A stretch of DNA of 64,000 nucleotides from Anastrepha obliqua (GCF_027943255.1 NC_072896.1:32080501-32144500); one strand, 5' to 3'. Counted from the first letter of the stretch, positions 29,897 through 41,945 are shown. Program-made: numbers and translations. The notes: generated by a model not told the origin, from the letters alone.

Positions 29897-30614
29897 TTAA
29901 GGGGTTACATGGGTTTCGTCGGGTAAAAAAAGGCCTATTTTCAATATTTTTTTTCTATGTAAAAAATTATTTATTTAATTCAAACTTTTTTCTTATTTAA
30001 AGAATAATTTCTGAAATAAAAAAAAAAATTAAAACTCCTCCATTGTGACGCCATTTTCGGTGACTCCTCGAAAAAAAGGTGCGTCCGCATAACTCCTGAC
30101 AGGCTCATCAAAAATGAAAAAAACAAAAATAAGTGCTTTAGTTAAGACCATAAACTCGTGCTTGAACGAAGGAAAGAAAAAAAAGTAAAAATTGCAATTT
30201 TGGCAGACATTTTTGCAAAAAAATTAAAATTTCGGTCAAATTTGCTTGACATTTTGTTTTTTTTAAATAGTTGTAATTGAAAAAAAAAAAAACAAAATCC
30301 TTCGTTCGAGCACGAGTAAATTGTATTTCGAACACCTGTGTAAAATTTCATCAAGATCGGTTGAGTAGTTTTCGAGAACATTTGACCACCGACTTTGAAA
30401 AACCGAGAACCGACCGACCGAGAAAAACGCGTTTAAAGTTTTGAGTAACAATAAAAGTGGCTTGGAGCGCACACATTCCAAAGGCCGTATCTCCGAATTT
30501 ATTATTCGGATCGACTTGAAAATTGTGGATAATATTCCTGAGCAGTTGTAGAAATTAATAAGCTAAAAAAATTAATCGATTTTTTGAACCAACGAAACCG
30601 ATGTAACCCCTCAA
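29897..30614. mobile_element. MITE-like element with nested inverted repeats
   Basis: The left end (TTAA)GGGGTTACATGGGTTTCG at about 29897-29917 is matched, inverted, by the right end CGAAACCGATGTAACCCC(TCAA) at about 30593-30614. TTAA on the left and TCAA on the right suggest a TTAA target, which would fit piggyBac-type transposition (inference). Inside, a second inverted pair, AAACTCGTGCTTGAACGAAGG (30151-30171) and TCCTTCGTTCGAGCACGAGT, lies about 130 bp apart. No transposase is encoded. The interior is AT-rich with long A/T runs. Confidence 0.72.
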
Positions 30615-31035
30615 GTAACTTCATGGCCATGGATAGTTCATTCTTATTTAGCATAAGTAGTTTATGTGATCTCCTTATGTTACACTCTGACTATGCGTTT
30701 GGATGTATTGCAAGAGCTCACAGAAAGTGGGTGACATGTCGCACCTCTCCCAGGTCGGTAAAAGTGGTATGTTACATTGCATCGGTACCTATAACAGATT
30801 AAAGGCGAGCTCTAGCGCCTTGTAACTTCCTCCGAATTGAACTAAACTTTCAAAATCAAATGTCTTGGGAGCATTTGGCTGTCTTAGTTGATAGGTATAG
30901 AATTTCATTGCGACGCCCATTTACTTCGCCCTAGCAGTTCTGTTACAAATTAAGTCCCTCACAGACATAAAATTATAGTACTTTGTTTAATGAAGTTAGT
31001 TTTATTTAAGCATGTAAATATTAGAAAAAAAAACC
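30615..31035. other. No recognised feature
   Basis: May hold the 3' margin of the IS630-like fossil. Nothing readable. Confidence 0.35.
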
Positions 31036-31800
31036 ATTTAATGTTCATTCGAAATGTCACCATTTGCTTTACTCAAGCCTTCAAACGATTAGCCAGTCAG
31101 CAATTACAGCACACACGGTTTCCATAGATTTTGGCGTGGAGATTGTTTGACCACTTCCGACCACAAACTGAAGTACAGTGGATTCAAGTCTGGACTTCCA
31201 TACTGCCAATCTTCTGCAAGCCTCTGCTGGGTAGTTTTTATCTTATGGGCTGGAACGGAATCTCACTAGAAGAACCAACGCTCCCCACTGACTGCTCAGC
31301 AGTACATCCTCCTAGTACACTTTTGCCCCGGTCTTAACCATTTTTTCGCAGAAATGAAGAGATGTAACGCCCTTACAAGACTCTCCCCACCAAACTATTA
31401 CGGAGGCTGGATGGTGGCCACGCTGAACCCTTGGAACAATATTTTTTACATCTTTAAAAGTCTTACCATAGATTTTGTTGTTTTGCTTAATAAAAACTCT
31501 AATTAGTCTTGACATGGATCTGATATATTCAATTCCCTGGATATGACTTTCATCTTCTAAGGGGATTTGTGCGAATTGTTTCTCGAACGGTTTTATGGCT
31601 ACATTGGTTCGAACCATGCGAGGACGACCACTTTTTTTTCTGTCTGCCACTTCAAACGTTTGAGAAAAACGACTGACCATTCTCGAAATATAAAATTTTT
31701 TTCATCAATTCGTAAATGTCACTTGCTCTTTTACCGCACTTTTGTAAGGCAATTACTTCAATCCGATTTTCCTTAGCTCCCCACTCCATTGCTTGCAAGC
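31036..31800 (-). pseudogene. IS630/Tc1-type transposase fossil
   Basis: The minus strand, in pieces, reads AMEWGAKENRIEVIALQKCGKR (N-terminal HTH), EVADRKKSGRPRMVRTNVAIK, EKQFAQIPLEDE, IKQNNKIYGKTFKDVKN, RVQRGHHPASVIVWWGESCKG, TSLHFCEKMVKTGAKVY, then DSVPAHKIKTTQQRLAEDW (second Asp block with Q lost) and GSPDLNPLYFSLWSEV (third block, Asp to Tyr). The end reads LSKANGDIS. The RGHHP..V.VWWG and GVKT.AK motifs mark a widespread Tc1-related insect family distinct from the DD41D and mariner elements here. The first Asp block is degenerate. There are at least three frameshifts or stops, and no TIRs were found by eye. Confidence 0.8.
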
Positions 31801-33540
31801 CAAATTCGCCCCGAAATTGAGTATAATTTATGAGTAGACAGTAGAAACATTTTCTGCGAATCGGTTCTCGCCGTATATATTGTGAAATTTGTCACAAAAT
31901 TTATGGCAAGTCTAAGTAGTTGATGACGTCGCTAACTCAAAAAGGAGCGTCAACGGTGTCACTCTGCATGCGTTTCATACTGGTTCGGCAATAGTCACAA
32001 AGTGTACAGTTCGGGACTAGCGCTTCAAGAGACTGACCCACATTTTTTTACTACAGTAAGACATCTACTTATACACCGAGTTAGAAGCTGATAACCGCGA
32101 GCGGTCACCCACACTAACACGATTACTTTGCAGGCACCTTATCTGCGCCTCAGCATATGCAAAGTTTTTTTCCAACTTTCGCGCTGGAGCGTGCGGCACG
32201 CATTAAGATAAAGGAGAAAGGCATACAATTTTACGCATAATTTGTGAAAACATAAAATCAAAACCTAATCGTGAATAGGTAGGAGAGCCAAGTAAATGCC
32301 GGTTGGAACTTAGTGTTGTTGTGAGTGAACGGAACACTAAAGTGAAGGCAACGCAAAGTGCGTAACTACCAAATGAAAATTAAATATTTTGTAATATTAA
32401 AGAAAACAACTAAGCACAGATTTTTAGCCATTAAAGTAAAGTCGCAAAAACCCGCTCAAATATAGAAAAATATTGGCCGCGACTTAAAAGCCTGTCTTCA
32501 ATAATGTTCAGGAAATGGGGAAAAATCGACAAATGCGGAAATCACACGCAACCACATGACAAAGCCTACAACCTGCACGCCGCTCGCTCTTCGGAAACTG
32601 TGCATTCAAACATCTACTACAGATCCTTTTCCACACCTTAGTGGCTCCAGCGGCAATGAAATACATTTTTTTCTCTACTTTTGCTTCGATGCAAAGTGGA
32701 GTTTGATGTACTCGTGCCGAACTGTTCGGATTGGAAGCCATATGCGATAAGAAGAAATGTCGTCTGTGTGGCGGAAGTGTGGGTGGATGGAGTTACTACG
32801 TGAAGTTTGATTGGAGCAGAGTGCAGATTGGTGTCGTATTGGAGTTTTGCACTACGCTGAAGGCGGCTGTTAGCAGCGCATTTTTGATATCTTGTAATAG
32901 GCAAACAATGAAGAGGCATAAAATTTTGTTGCTGTCGTTTGATGAAAATTGCAAATGCCACCGCAAACAATGGCAAGAACAGACGTTATAGAAAAAGGTT
33001 GCAACAAGCAGTGGGGTGCGCTTCAGCAGAAGCGTAGTCGAAAGGGTTTAAGTTGAGTATTGATTTTTGAGTAATAATTACGGTTGGTGGATCTTCAGCC
33101 TTTCGCATCCGAGTATGTCCTCCTCCAATATAGGGTGTGCGTTCTGATGTTTTTTCACAAATGATGCCGAGAACGACAGTATTATTCCGCCTCCTAACGA
33201 CAGATGGTTTTTCGTGGGAAGTGTTTTCTTTGTCTGCCAAGGTACGACTTTTTCTGTCAATTGGTGTTTCGTGCTCGGGGCTTCGAAACTGCTCACCTCC
33301 GAATGATAACCTCTCACCAACACATTTAGCTCCAGCGAACTCTCAGCATTTAGTAGAGAAAACATTATTAGCTATCATTTTAAAATGAAACCCAGTTAAG
33401 GATTTTAATTTTAAATTAAGATCGGAAAATCAAAAAATAATGCCCATTCTGAAAAACCTTAAATGGGGGGACGAAAACCTAACTTTGACAGAGCGAGAAC
33501 TTCAGTATAACTTTCAAATGCTCACTGCTGCATTTTTCTA
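31801..33540. other. No recognised feature
   Basis: Several short overlapping ORFs on both strands (for example minus 32508-32741 and 33078-33365) with no family motif I recognise. One could be part of an unrecognised TE or host exon, but nothing supports that. Confidence 0.35.
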
Positions 33541-33544
33541 TTTG

Positions 33545-33832
33545 CTTAAAACTACCGAATACTGCTAATGTTTTTCAGGCAGAAATCTTTGCGAACCCGC
33601 AGTCAAGCAAAATACTTAGTGAACGCGGAAGCAAGGCAAATATTAACATTTTTTTTGATAGTCAAGCCACGATAAACGCTCTGATGATGCCATGGTGCAA
33701 ATCCACATCGTTCAACTGCTATAAGGAAGGGATCAAATCTCTTGAATGTGCAGGTTATATTTCTCTGATCTGGGTTCCAGGACATAGGTGCGTTGAAGGA
33801 AATGAAATTGATGATGAGCTTGCCAGGAAGGG
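33545..33832 (+). pseudogene. RNase H-type LINE family B, RNase H part
   Basis: The plus strand reads NVFQAEIFANPQSSKILSERGSK (Glu block), NINIFFDSQATINALMMPWC (Asp block), FNCYKEGIKSLECAGYISLIWVPGHRCVEGNEIDDELARKG (last block) and is cut at 33832 by an inserted Jockey fragment. The same protein resumes at 34296. Family B copies lie also at 10.65, 36.3 and 42.1 kb. Confidence 0.82.
33821..33832. repeat. 12-bp target-site duplication, left of Jockey insertion
   Basis: TGCCAGGAAGGG, identical to 34284-34295. Confidence 0.87.
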
Positions 33833-34283
33833 GTTATTGTTGTTGTAGCAGTATACTTAACCCTGTCAGTGTATGGCAGATAACCGGTTGACTTCGTATA
33901 GCTCTTCTAACGGTAGGCCCAAGAAAATTGCTGTTTCGGCAGGTTGGGTCCGAAGGTAAAGGGGCGTTAGATAAGTGGATTTGATGGCGCATGTGAAAAG
34001 GTGGTTAGTGTCGTACCAGGTGCTTTCCCTTCACATGCTGGGCATGTGTTTTGTATGCCATTCTGGATACAATGGAGTTTAACCTGCTAATTGTAACTGT
34101 GCCAAGGTTACGCGGGTCTCTCGGAGAAGCTGGAGCTCTTTATCTGCTATGGGTGGTGGTTGGACTCGGATTACGGCATTCGGGGGTCGTGAGCTTAAGA
34201 ACCTGGTAAGTGTCTCCCGGTGAATGTCGTTAATTGTCTGTCTAAATATTGCCGGACCCAGTAGTTGTCCATTTGTTTTGTCC
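33833..34283 (-). mobile_element. 5'-truncated Jockey-clade LINE inserted in family B
   Basis: The 451-bp minus-strand fragment reads TRFLSSRPPNAVIRVQPPPI, ETRVTLAQLQLAGKLHCIQ and NTCPACEGKAPGTT and ends in a CAACAACAATAAC tail (plus strand GTTATTGTTGTTG at 33833). Identical 12-bp repeats flank it. The C-x2-C tail is that of a Jockey-related family also seen at 20.02-20.29 kb. Only the C-terminus survives, as is usual for incomplete reverse transcription. Confidence 0.87.
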
Positions 34284-34295
34284 TGCCAGGAAGGG
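34284..34295. repeat. 12-bp target-site duplication, right of Jockey insertion
   Basis: TGCCAGGAAGGG, identical to 33821-33832. Confidence 0.87.
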
Positions 34296-34965
34296 ATCGA
34301 CTGAATTAGTCTCTTACCGCTCATCGGTATCCTCCTGATTGCTGTCAAAAAGGAATTCCACAATTTATTTTTCAGTAAAGCATAGAAAAGATGGAACTCC
34401 ATTTCTTCATGTGGTATTTCGAAAAGCATTTGGTCCCAGTATAATAGGCGCAGAAGGCAGAAAGTTCTGTGGACTGCACGTCATTCAATTTTCAAACTCT
34501 TAGCTGTGTTTGTTGGTCATCGGCACCGGGATGATCAGGAAAGCTACCAAAAGGTTTACCATTAAATTTGTAGGAGATGTGGGGACCTTTCAGAGAAAAA
34601 GACTGTCGAGCACTCCCTAAATGTCCGGGTTTGCCATTGCAGAAGCTGTGGGGACTCTTCCAGAGAAGGAGGCTGTTTAACACTCCCTCTGTAAATGTGC
34701 GGGCTTGCCATTGCGGAAGCTGTGGGGATCTTTACGCGAAGAAGACTATTCGACACCTTCTCTGAAAATTTCCGGATTTGGCAGCTAGATGACTAGTTCA
34801 CTGGGTGCTCCTTTCTTCGACAACCTAAATATCATCTCAACTTTTTCCATTACATCTACAGCTCTGGTTGACATTTACAGATATCAGCCCCTTGGAGGTC
34901 TCATAATGGTATCAAAACGGCGCTTTAGTGCTACGTGAGGAGTGCCAGACTGGTACTTGTGCCAC
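34296..34965 (+). pseudogene. RNase H-type LINE family B, C-terminus and 3' UTR
   Basis: Resumes the family B reading: SLLPLIGILLIAVKKEFHNLFFSKA, a stop, KRWNSISSCGISKSIWSQYNRRR, LWTARHSIFKLLAVFVGHR. Around 34540-34790 a direct repeat of about 70 bp occurs three times (GCTGTGGGGA(C/T)(C/T)(C/T)TT with CACTCCCT..ATGT.CGGG(C/T)TTG between), a tandem expansion inside the tail. The end TAGTGCTACGTGAGGAGTGCC..GCCACCTACCTACC at 34930-34972 is the family 3' end. Confidence 0.72.
34540..34790 (+). repeat. Tandem repeat of ~60-65 bp inside family B tail
   Basis: Three to four units containing GGGGA(C/T)(C/T)(T/C)TT(C/A)(C/G).GAGAA..AGAC/GGCTGT(C/T)(G/T)A(G/A)CACTCC.T..ATGT(C/G)CGGG(T/C)TTGCCATTGC. 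Phase is uniform and divergence moderate, so local duplication within the LINE tail is likely. Confidence 0.7.
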
Positions 34966-36300
34966 CTACCTACCTTCTAACTACTGCTGCCGCTTTTTTC
35001 TGCTTCCCCCCTTCTCTTCCATCCATCCGCGCCCATGCAACAACTGGCAACCACAATATGAAAATTGAATGGCATTTAGCCTGTAGCGTTGTATTGAAAG
35101 GTATTGACGTGTTTGCCACTGCCACACTACCACACATTACACTTTAGAAGCCTGCCAGCTATCAGGATTGTCATTTTAACATCTTACCCTTCTTCTCGTC
35201 TTCAATATTTGTGTAATTTTTCATTTTTTTGCACTGCAAATACTTTTTTAATATTTTCGCCCACCTTTTTTGTTATTCTCTGCTATTAGCAACAAAGTGA
35301 CTACGATACTTGACAATCAACGCGACCGTAGCATTCTGCTGAAAGTGCTTCAGTGCCATTTTACCAGAGGGTTGCTGCTCCACCACTTACCCACCTTCGC
35401 ATGCAGCATATTTGCAAGCAACAGCTTTTACTGAAAGCACAGACACAGCAAAGAAGATAAAAATCAACGCAGACGTGTGCATAAAATATTAATTATCAGT
35501 AGCTGATGTCAGCCGAAAGCCAATGGAACAGCATTTTGACTGGCGACTGTCACAGCCTGCCACCGCCAACTAACACCATCCTGTCCAGCAGCCCGCGCCA
35601 TTTACAATATTGCTCCAATTCGAGTAGTGATTTTAGGAGATGAATTTTTCAATGATATGAAGCGCATTTTGTTCTGCGAAAATGAAGCGTGAGTAAGGTA
35701 AAGTCAAGGGGGTAGCTAGTCTATAGACAGTATCATCCATCGAAGTGTCGTCAACAACTTGGCATGGCAAATTTTCTAAAATGCTTTCTTAATGGGAGTG
35801 AGGCTATTTGGCTAGTGTGAGATAAGATGATTTTGCTGAGCAGATTGCAGACTTCTCAGAGATGCTCCCCCATCAGTATTTTAAGTGGTTGTCGTCCACA
35901 AAGATGGCCATTTTCAATAGAAGCTTCTGCGCTTCATAGGTAAGTAAGTTTGCAATATTTAAAAGCCGTGTGAGAAAGTGAAGTGTAGACTACTTGTAGA
36001 CGTATAGAAGTATTTGTGTATGCCAGGGAAGGTGTGGAAATGTTGGTAGAAGACATAATTTACTTTGTGGTTATCGTCTGAAATTTAAACGAGTAGCGAA
36101 ATGATTTTTAAAGCAACATTCCGTAGGAGACTTGATATGACTTTAAAAAATCGGAACTTTTTACATCAAAGTAGCAGAGCTGTAATATTTAGTAAACACA
36201 ATGTAAATATTTACTTGAGGAGAAGGCTGATATCCTCAGCTGCTAGTTGTCCGGTCCCTGTAATATAAATATTTATAATAATTTTCATATAAAAAAATAA
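34966..36300. other. No recognised feature
   Basis: Unique-looking DNA. No coding family recognised. Confidence 0.4.
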
Positions 36301-36309
36301 ATCATGGAA

Positions 36310-39045
36310 AGGTCCCACAACTTCTGCAATGGAAGTTAAATGCTAACCCTAGCTTCTCCGCGTGTGCGCCGATCGTCCAGTGACCGGTAAAACAGCTACG
36401 AGTAAGGAAACTGAATGGCGAGGAGTCCAAAAGACTTTCTGAGTCCTCCGTTTATTGTACTGGGGCCAAAAGGTTTTCGAAATAACACAGTAAGAAATGG
36501 AGCTCGAACATTTCTGCGCTTTCTTCAGAAATAATTTGTGCAATTCCCCTTTAACAACTGTCAGGAGGATGCCGATGACCGGGTAGGAGGTCTCTGAGGC
36601 CAATTCAGTCCGCTTCCTGGCAAGCTCAGAAATTTCATTTCCCTCTATGTTCCTATGTCCTGGAATCCTGATCATAGAGAGGTTACCTGCATATCCAAGA
36701 GTTTTGATCTCCTCCCTACAGGAGTTTACTAGTTTTGTTCTGCACCATGCCGTCTTCAGAGCTTTGATCGCGGCTTGATTATCGTAGAAAATGTTAATAT
36801 CTCCCTTGCTTCCGCGTTCCCTAAGAATTTTGCTTGCCTGCGGGTTCGCAAAGATTTCTGCCTTAAAAATACTAACAGTATGCGGCAGTTTAATGGAGAT
36901 AGATAAATTGCCTGTTTTAGAGGAAACTCTCCTCCGACTCGCAATTCCAACTTGGAGCCGTCAGTGAAGACAGAGGTGCAAGCTTCGGTGCAGATTTTCC
37001 TCTCGTTCCAATCCTGCCTATTTTCAAAGATTACCCTAGCACGATCCTCAAACTCTAGTTTGCGGATAGAGAGATCTATTCGAAGTTCGGAGAAATACGG
37101 TGTTAACTGCTCGAAAATGTTACCATGTCCCTTACATGATTGTCTCCAGAGACCAACCTCCTATTCAGCTCATAATAGTGATTTTTTTTGTTGGGTTTAA
37201 AATGTCTAATGCATCTTCAAGGCTGCCATCGCAGCAAAGGTATGTTCGTAGACTAAACATCTCCCCCTCGTTTGTAACCATCGTCTACCCTGGAACCGCT
37301 TTCGCATTGCTTTAGAGAGGCGTCTCATTTTCCTGATTACGAGGTCTATGTTTGTGTGCTTGCGCCCAGGTTCCACTTTTTCATCCGGAGCATTTTTTTC
37401 CGCGAAAAAATATATAATTTCCCACGTTTCTTCGCTGTTTAGCATTTTGTCGATTATATTTTCAGTCGTTATGTGACCGACTTCATTCTCCAATGTTTGA
37501 CGTTCTTGTTCTTAAAGCACGCATTGCCTCGTTTCTCCAGCGGTCTAACCATAGCCTCTTCGTTTCATTCAGTTCCTTCATTAAACTCAAAAAAAGAGCT
37601 TGGTTGGGCTGAGGTTATGTGCCTTTCTTCTGGCTGCAATTTGCGAAAAGATAGCTCAACCTTCTCTCCGTTCTAGCACTACATTCAAGGTAAAGGTACA
37701 TTGGAGTGTCTCGCGATTGGACGCAGAAACGACAAGAATAAGTGAACCATATCCCTCCCGATGATGTCCACATAACTGTAAAGTCTGCAATAACCCGTGA
37801 GTATGTCCGGGTGAATGTCCGTCAGAATGCCCGTGACAATACGCAGTATGTCTTGGGGAAGGTTTACAACCTCTTTTGGTTGTACCCCAATAAGGATTTC
37901 GCCTAGCGTAACTCTATAGTTTGGTGTCAGCTGACCTCCCTTAGCTCCAGTTTACATTATCATCCAGTTTAGTTCTGAAAGAAAAGAGGTTTCGAATTTG
38001 AAGACTCTAGTGATAGCATCTCTGGGTAGCTGGGTAAGTGGGAGCTGCGGACTCAGCAATTCCATGTTCTTAGATGATATCACTTTTCCTCTACCGAAAC
38101 CTTCCTTAGTAATATTTAATAGGTTACGCTTGGGTGATTGTTGAATAACTATTTGAAGCTGTTTGAGCACCATCTCGATCGCAGCGGTAAGGTAGGTTCG
38201 CTTCGTCCGCGTGATGCACACGCATGTCAAGCGCTGAAATTTAGTAAGTGATACCCGCACTGTCGAGAGAGTGGCTCTAGATGCGCAAGCAACCGCTCCA
38301 TATGTTATCATTGATCTCTTTATCATGATGTACATCTATCTCAGAATTATTTTTCTGCAGCCCCAGGATTTTCCTGCTAGCCATTTGCAGATCCTGAGAG
38401 TCTTTGTCCCTTTAGACAAGGTTGCGTAAGCATGCTTCTTCCAATTAAGGCTAGCATCCAGGTCACAGCCAAGATACTTAACTTCGCTAACTAATTCAAT
38501 AACAGCCCCGTCCTTTCTGATCTCCCTCTTTCCTGGTCAAATTCTTTTTCTCGTGAAAGGAGAGATAGCTGTTTTGAACGGGTTTATACGCAGACCCACC
38601 GCAGCACACCATCTCTACGCCAGACTTATAGCTCTTTGCATTATGACGCAAAGAGTGTTCTCAAACCTGCCTCTCGCTATAATTACAACGTCATTCGCGT
38701 ATCCTTGATAGCGAATTCCGTTGCTTGTCAGTAAGTGAAGCTGGTCGTCAACTATTAAGCTCCACAGGAGGGCTGATAAGGTCTTTTTTGTTTGTAGTTG
38801 GATAGTACTGTCCGCTGCTGAGGTTGCAGCTATTATTGTCTATAGCAGACATCCAATCCATTTGCAGATGCGTTTCTGCTCATTTCTGCACGTTTCTCTT
38901 CTTTAGTGCGCGACATACCCCCGAGTGACAGGCGATAATAGTGGATAACTCCTGCGTTATCAAGGAAGGCACAGCGAACTGTTTCCTCACAGTCAAAGAC
39001 ATTCTGGATCTCCGTACATAGCTGATACCGAGAGGTGTACAACAC
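36310..39045 (-). pseudogene. RNase H-type LINE family B, RT to C-terminus
   Basis: The longest family B copy, on the minus strand. From 39045: YQLCTEIQNVFDCEETVRCAFLDNAG (palm Asp block decayed), SALLWSLIVDDQLHLL, GYANDVVIIARG (the YADD box reads YAND), RWCAAVGLRINPFKTAI, VKYLGCDLDASLNWKKHAY, YGAVACASRATLSTVRVSLTKFQRL, then TDGSKLELRVGG (RNase H start), IFKAEIFANPQASKI, NIFYDNQAAIKALKTAWC, IPGHRNIEGNEI..LARK and LLTVVKGELHKLFLKKAQK. Stops and frameshifts recur, and the catalytic change in YADD alone would abolish RT. The 5' half and the extreme 3' end are missing. A mariner borders it at 39.06 kb. Confidence 0.85.
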
Positions 39046-39054
39046 ATAGTGTTT

Positions 39055-39840
39055 TATTTGATCTCATAAAAAATAATCTTCTCTTTTGATTTTAATACAA
39101 AGAAGGTCTAAAGGACTTTTTTCCTATTTTTGGTGTGCATCTCAACGCGAAACTGCTTGTGTTGTTACTCTCTTATTTCAACGAGATGTGTTGTAATTAT
39201 GGTAATTTGCAAAAATCGAAATCGTCAAAGAAGTTGTTGAGCCAGTTTTTATGTACCACTTTGTTGTCGAAGGTAACACCCTTCATATTTTTTGGCATAG
39301 AATGGAAAAGCTGGTAATCGGTCGATGCAAGGTCAGAAGAATACGATGGATGCTTAAGGATATCCCATTCGAGCTCTTGGGGTGCGGCTTTGATGACTTA
39401 TGCACTATGAGATCTGACGTTGTCGTGAAGGAGTGTGATTTCACCATATCGATCAGGTCTTTTCTGTCGAATAACCTTATTCATGCGGTTTAGCTGGGCA
39501 ATGCTGAGCTTTTGGTTGACCGTGGCATTGTTTTCGGGCATTTCCCAGTGCACCATGCCCTCCCAGTCCCACCAAACACATATTATAATCTTCTTTGGAA
39601 GAAGATCCTGCTTGAATCTCAGGTTTGGCCTATCTCCTGGAGCCACTCACTCCTTTATTTGCTTCATATTGATGTACGAGTATTGGTGTAAACTCGCTTG
39701 TGACATTTGCTCCATACACGTCGTAAGTCACCCGAGCTGCTTCGGCAGCATTTTGACCTCGATGAAAAGCAAAGAAGAGCAGGTGTCGAAAATGTTGACT
39801 TTTGCCTCCTGGATATTCCATTTTTAAGCCTCAAAACTAG
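39055..39840 (-). pseudogene. Internally deleted mariner transposase fossil
   Basis: The minus strand starts MEYPGGKSQHFRHLLFFAFHRGQNAAEAARVTYDVYGANV (N-terminal HTH region). A deletion of about 80-100 codons follows, removing WVPHEL and the first Asp. It continues GDRPNLRFKQDLLPKK, IIICVWWDWEGMVHWEM, IAQLNRMNKVIRQKRPDRYGEITLLHDNVRSH (second Asp), then in another frame QELEWDILKHPSYSSDLASTDYQLFHSM (third Asp block STD) and VVHKNWLNNFFDDFDF. It is a distinct mariner lineage from the 46-kb copy. Confidence 0.85.
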
Positions 39841-39869
39841 TAAAATATTAAACAACTCAAAAATACATT

Positions 39870-41826
39870 TAAGATAGTTTTGTAGAGCAGAAAGAGTTCT
39901 ATCGAATGAATGCTTACCTTTTGCCGAACAGCAAACAAATCATTGTAAAATAAAAGAAAACATAAAAACGCTATGAACTTATTCCCCAACTGAATAAATA
40001 TCGGTATTCATTATTTCAGGATTCATTCTGTACATTCAGAAGATTTACTCTGTACACAACATCTAATTAGCATTTTGAAAACAAGCCCCGAAAGTAACTA
40101 CTGAGCTCATTAGCGGATTTGGGTGTTCATTTACAGCTCAGAAACATCTCGACCGTCCGTCCATCCAAAGACAATGTCTAATCACTTGAATAAGCTATCA
40201 ATGGTATGAAATTGTCAAATGAGCCGCTTGCTGGGCTGTCAATGGCAGCTAACAAAGAAGTTTAGTGTAATAAAGGCAAAAAAGGAAAAATGAAAGGTTA
40301 GACAGATTTAGACAAAAATCCTAAAATCGCAATGTGACTGTTAAATTAACTACAATAACAATAGAAGATTGGCTCGAACAAACAAAAAAAAAAAATAACA
40401 AAAATACAAAGCAAACAAAAAGTGCGAGCTAACAAAAAAACTTAAAAAGAAAAAACACTGTACAACAACAAAAGTGCGTAACGATTAATCCGCTAGCAAG
40501 CCAATTTACGCTTGACAGTAGAAAATGTGTCAACATGACGTGAGGCAAGTCGGCGACTGCGGTAGGCAGGGGTGCATACGCATATGAATTTAACAGATAT
40601 ATGGCAAATGTATGCATGCACACACATATGCATACACACATATGCACTTATGTATGTATGGTGCATACGTCAGTATAGGATTACGAGACGATTACGTACA
40701 GGACCTCTTTCTTTCGACCCATATTGGAGTGCGTTCATATACGTATGTGTGTGTATGTATATATGGATGTGTGTATACAATATTTCAACTGGCACATCAA
40801 ATTTTGCACTCCCTTTTCGCACACAAAAATGTGGCAAAAATTGCAAACGAAAAGGCAGGCACAACAATGCGCATCGACGTTGCGCCTTGACAACCAAAAA
40901 TGACTTTGTAAACGGGCTTGTCACTTTCAACAGCCCCAATAACAATGACAAGGTGAGTTGAAGGTTCAGCGAATGCTCCCAAAATGGTCTACTTCTTGCT
41001 GATTGCCTTTTTACTTACATATTTTCCACAATTTGCCTTCCTTCCGCATTATTACTGAAATACACGCATACACTCTCGCACACACACACAAACACTTGGT
41101 GTTGCCTTTTGTTTTGGCAGCTTGCAATTTACTTGTCATCCGCTGACAATTCATAGACGTACTCAATCGCATATATTCATGCAGAATTGCGGAAGGGGCA
41201 TATGTAGACATATATGTATGTACATACCAACAATATATACTTACAATACCCTGCAGGAAAAGCTGAGGTAGTAATAGAGATTTGCTTCTTTTTTTTTTAA
41301 TTGGAATCACTTCATTAATTACGTCGAGAAGCAAAGCAGAAAATCAAATGCATGTGCATGCATACACCCCGCGAAAAAATAGTAGCGCATCAACATTAGA
41401 ACCAATTTTAACAATTATTATTTATTTTATTTATTTATTTTTTAACTTTTATTTTATTTTTATTACTTTATTTTTTACTTCAATTTTTTTTTGTACAGAA
41501 GTATAGCTCACTGTCTATGTAAAGCAACTATTAATTCATTTTAAAAATAAAAATAAAAAAATTAGGAAAAATCCACAAACACTCTAAATGCCAATTCCAC
41601 GGCTTGTAGTTAGAATTTCTAAAAATATTTCGGGTATGCAGTTTTATTGCTTGAAATTGAAATTGTAAATTGACACAAAAAAGTGCAAGTTTGAAGTAAA
41701 CAAAATATCTCGTTGAATTTGTATATATTTTTGCTTTAATTTTCTGCATATAAAAAATTCACAACATTTTCTTCATACCGGGAAATTAAAAAAATCAGCG
41801 ATAAAAGCAACTTCAAGCTTGTCCTT
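39870..41826. other. Unique-looking DNA with microsatellites
   Basis: Includes ACATATGCATAC-type repeats (40600-40660), GTATGTGTGTGTATG (40740-40765), a CACACACACACA run (41080-41095) and T-rich 41400-41490. No coding family recognised. It could be host intergenic or intronic. Confidence 0.4.
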
Positions 41827-41945
41827 AGGGTAGGTAAGTAGGTCTGATGGCTGCTAAAATTACACACTTAGACGTGGCGTAGGTCCATTGTGATACCACT
41901 AAAAATTTTTCCTTATACTAAGGGATCCCTTTTAAGGGGACTGAT
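41827..41945 (-). pseudogene. LINE 3' UTR fragment
   Basis: On the minus strand TAGTGGTATCACAATGGACC, then CTAAGTGTGTAATTTTAGCAGCC and a CTACTTACCTACCC tail closely match the 3' end at 61190-61260, where an ORF tail precedes it. This copy has lost all coding sequence. Confidence 0.65.

Noticed and set aside
33078..33365. 95-codon minus-strand ORF as a host exon
   Set aside because: No recognised domain, no convincing splice context, and overlapping ORFs in other frames.
40429..41334. Overlapping ORFs of 90-130 codons on both strands
   Set aside because: They arise from low-complexity CA/TA-rich DNA and have no family signature.
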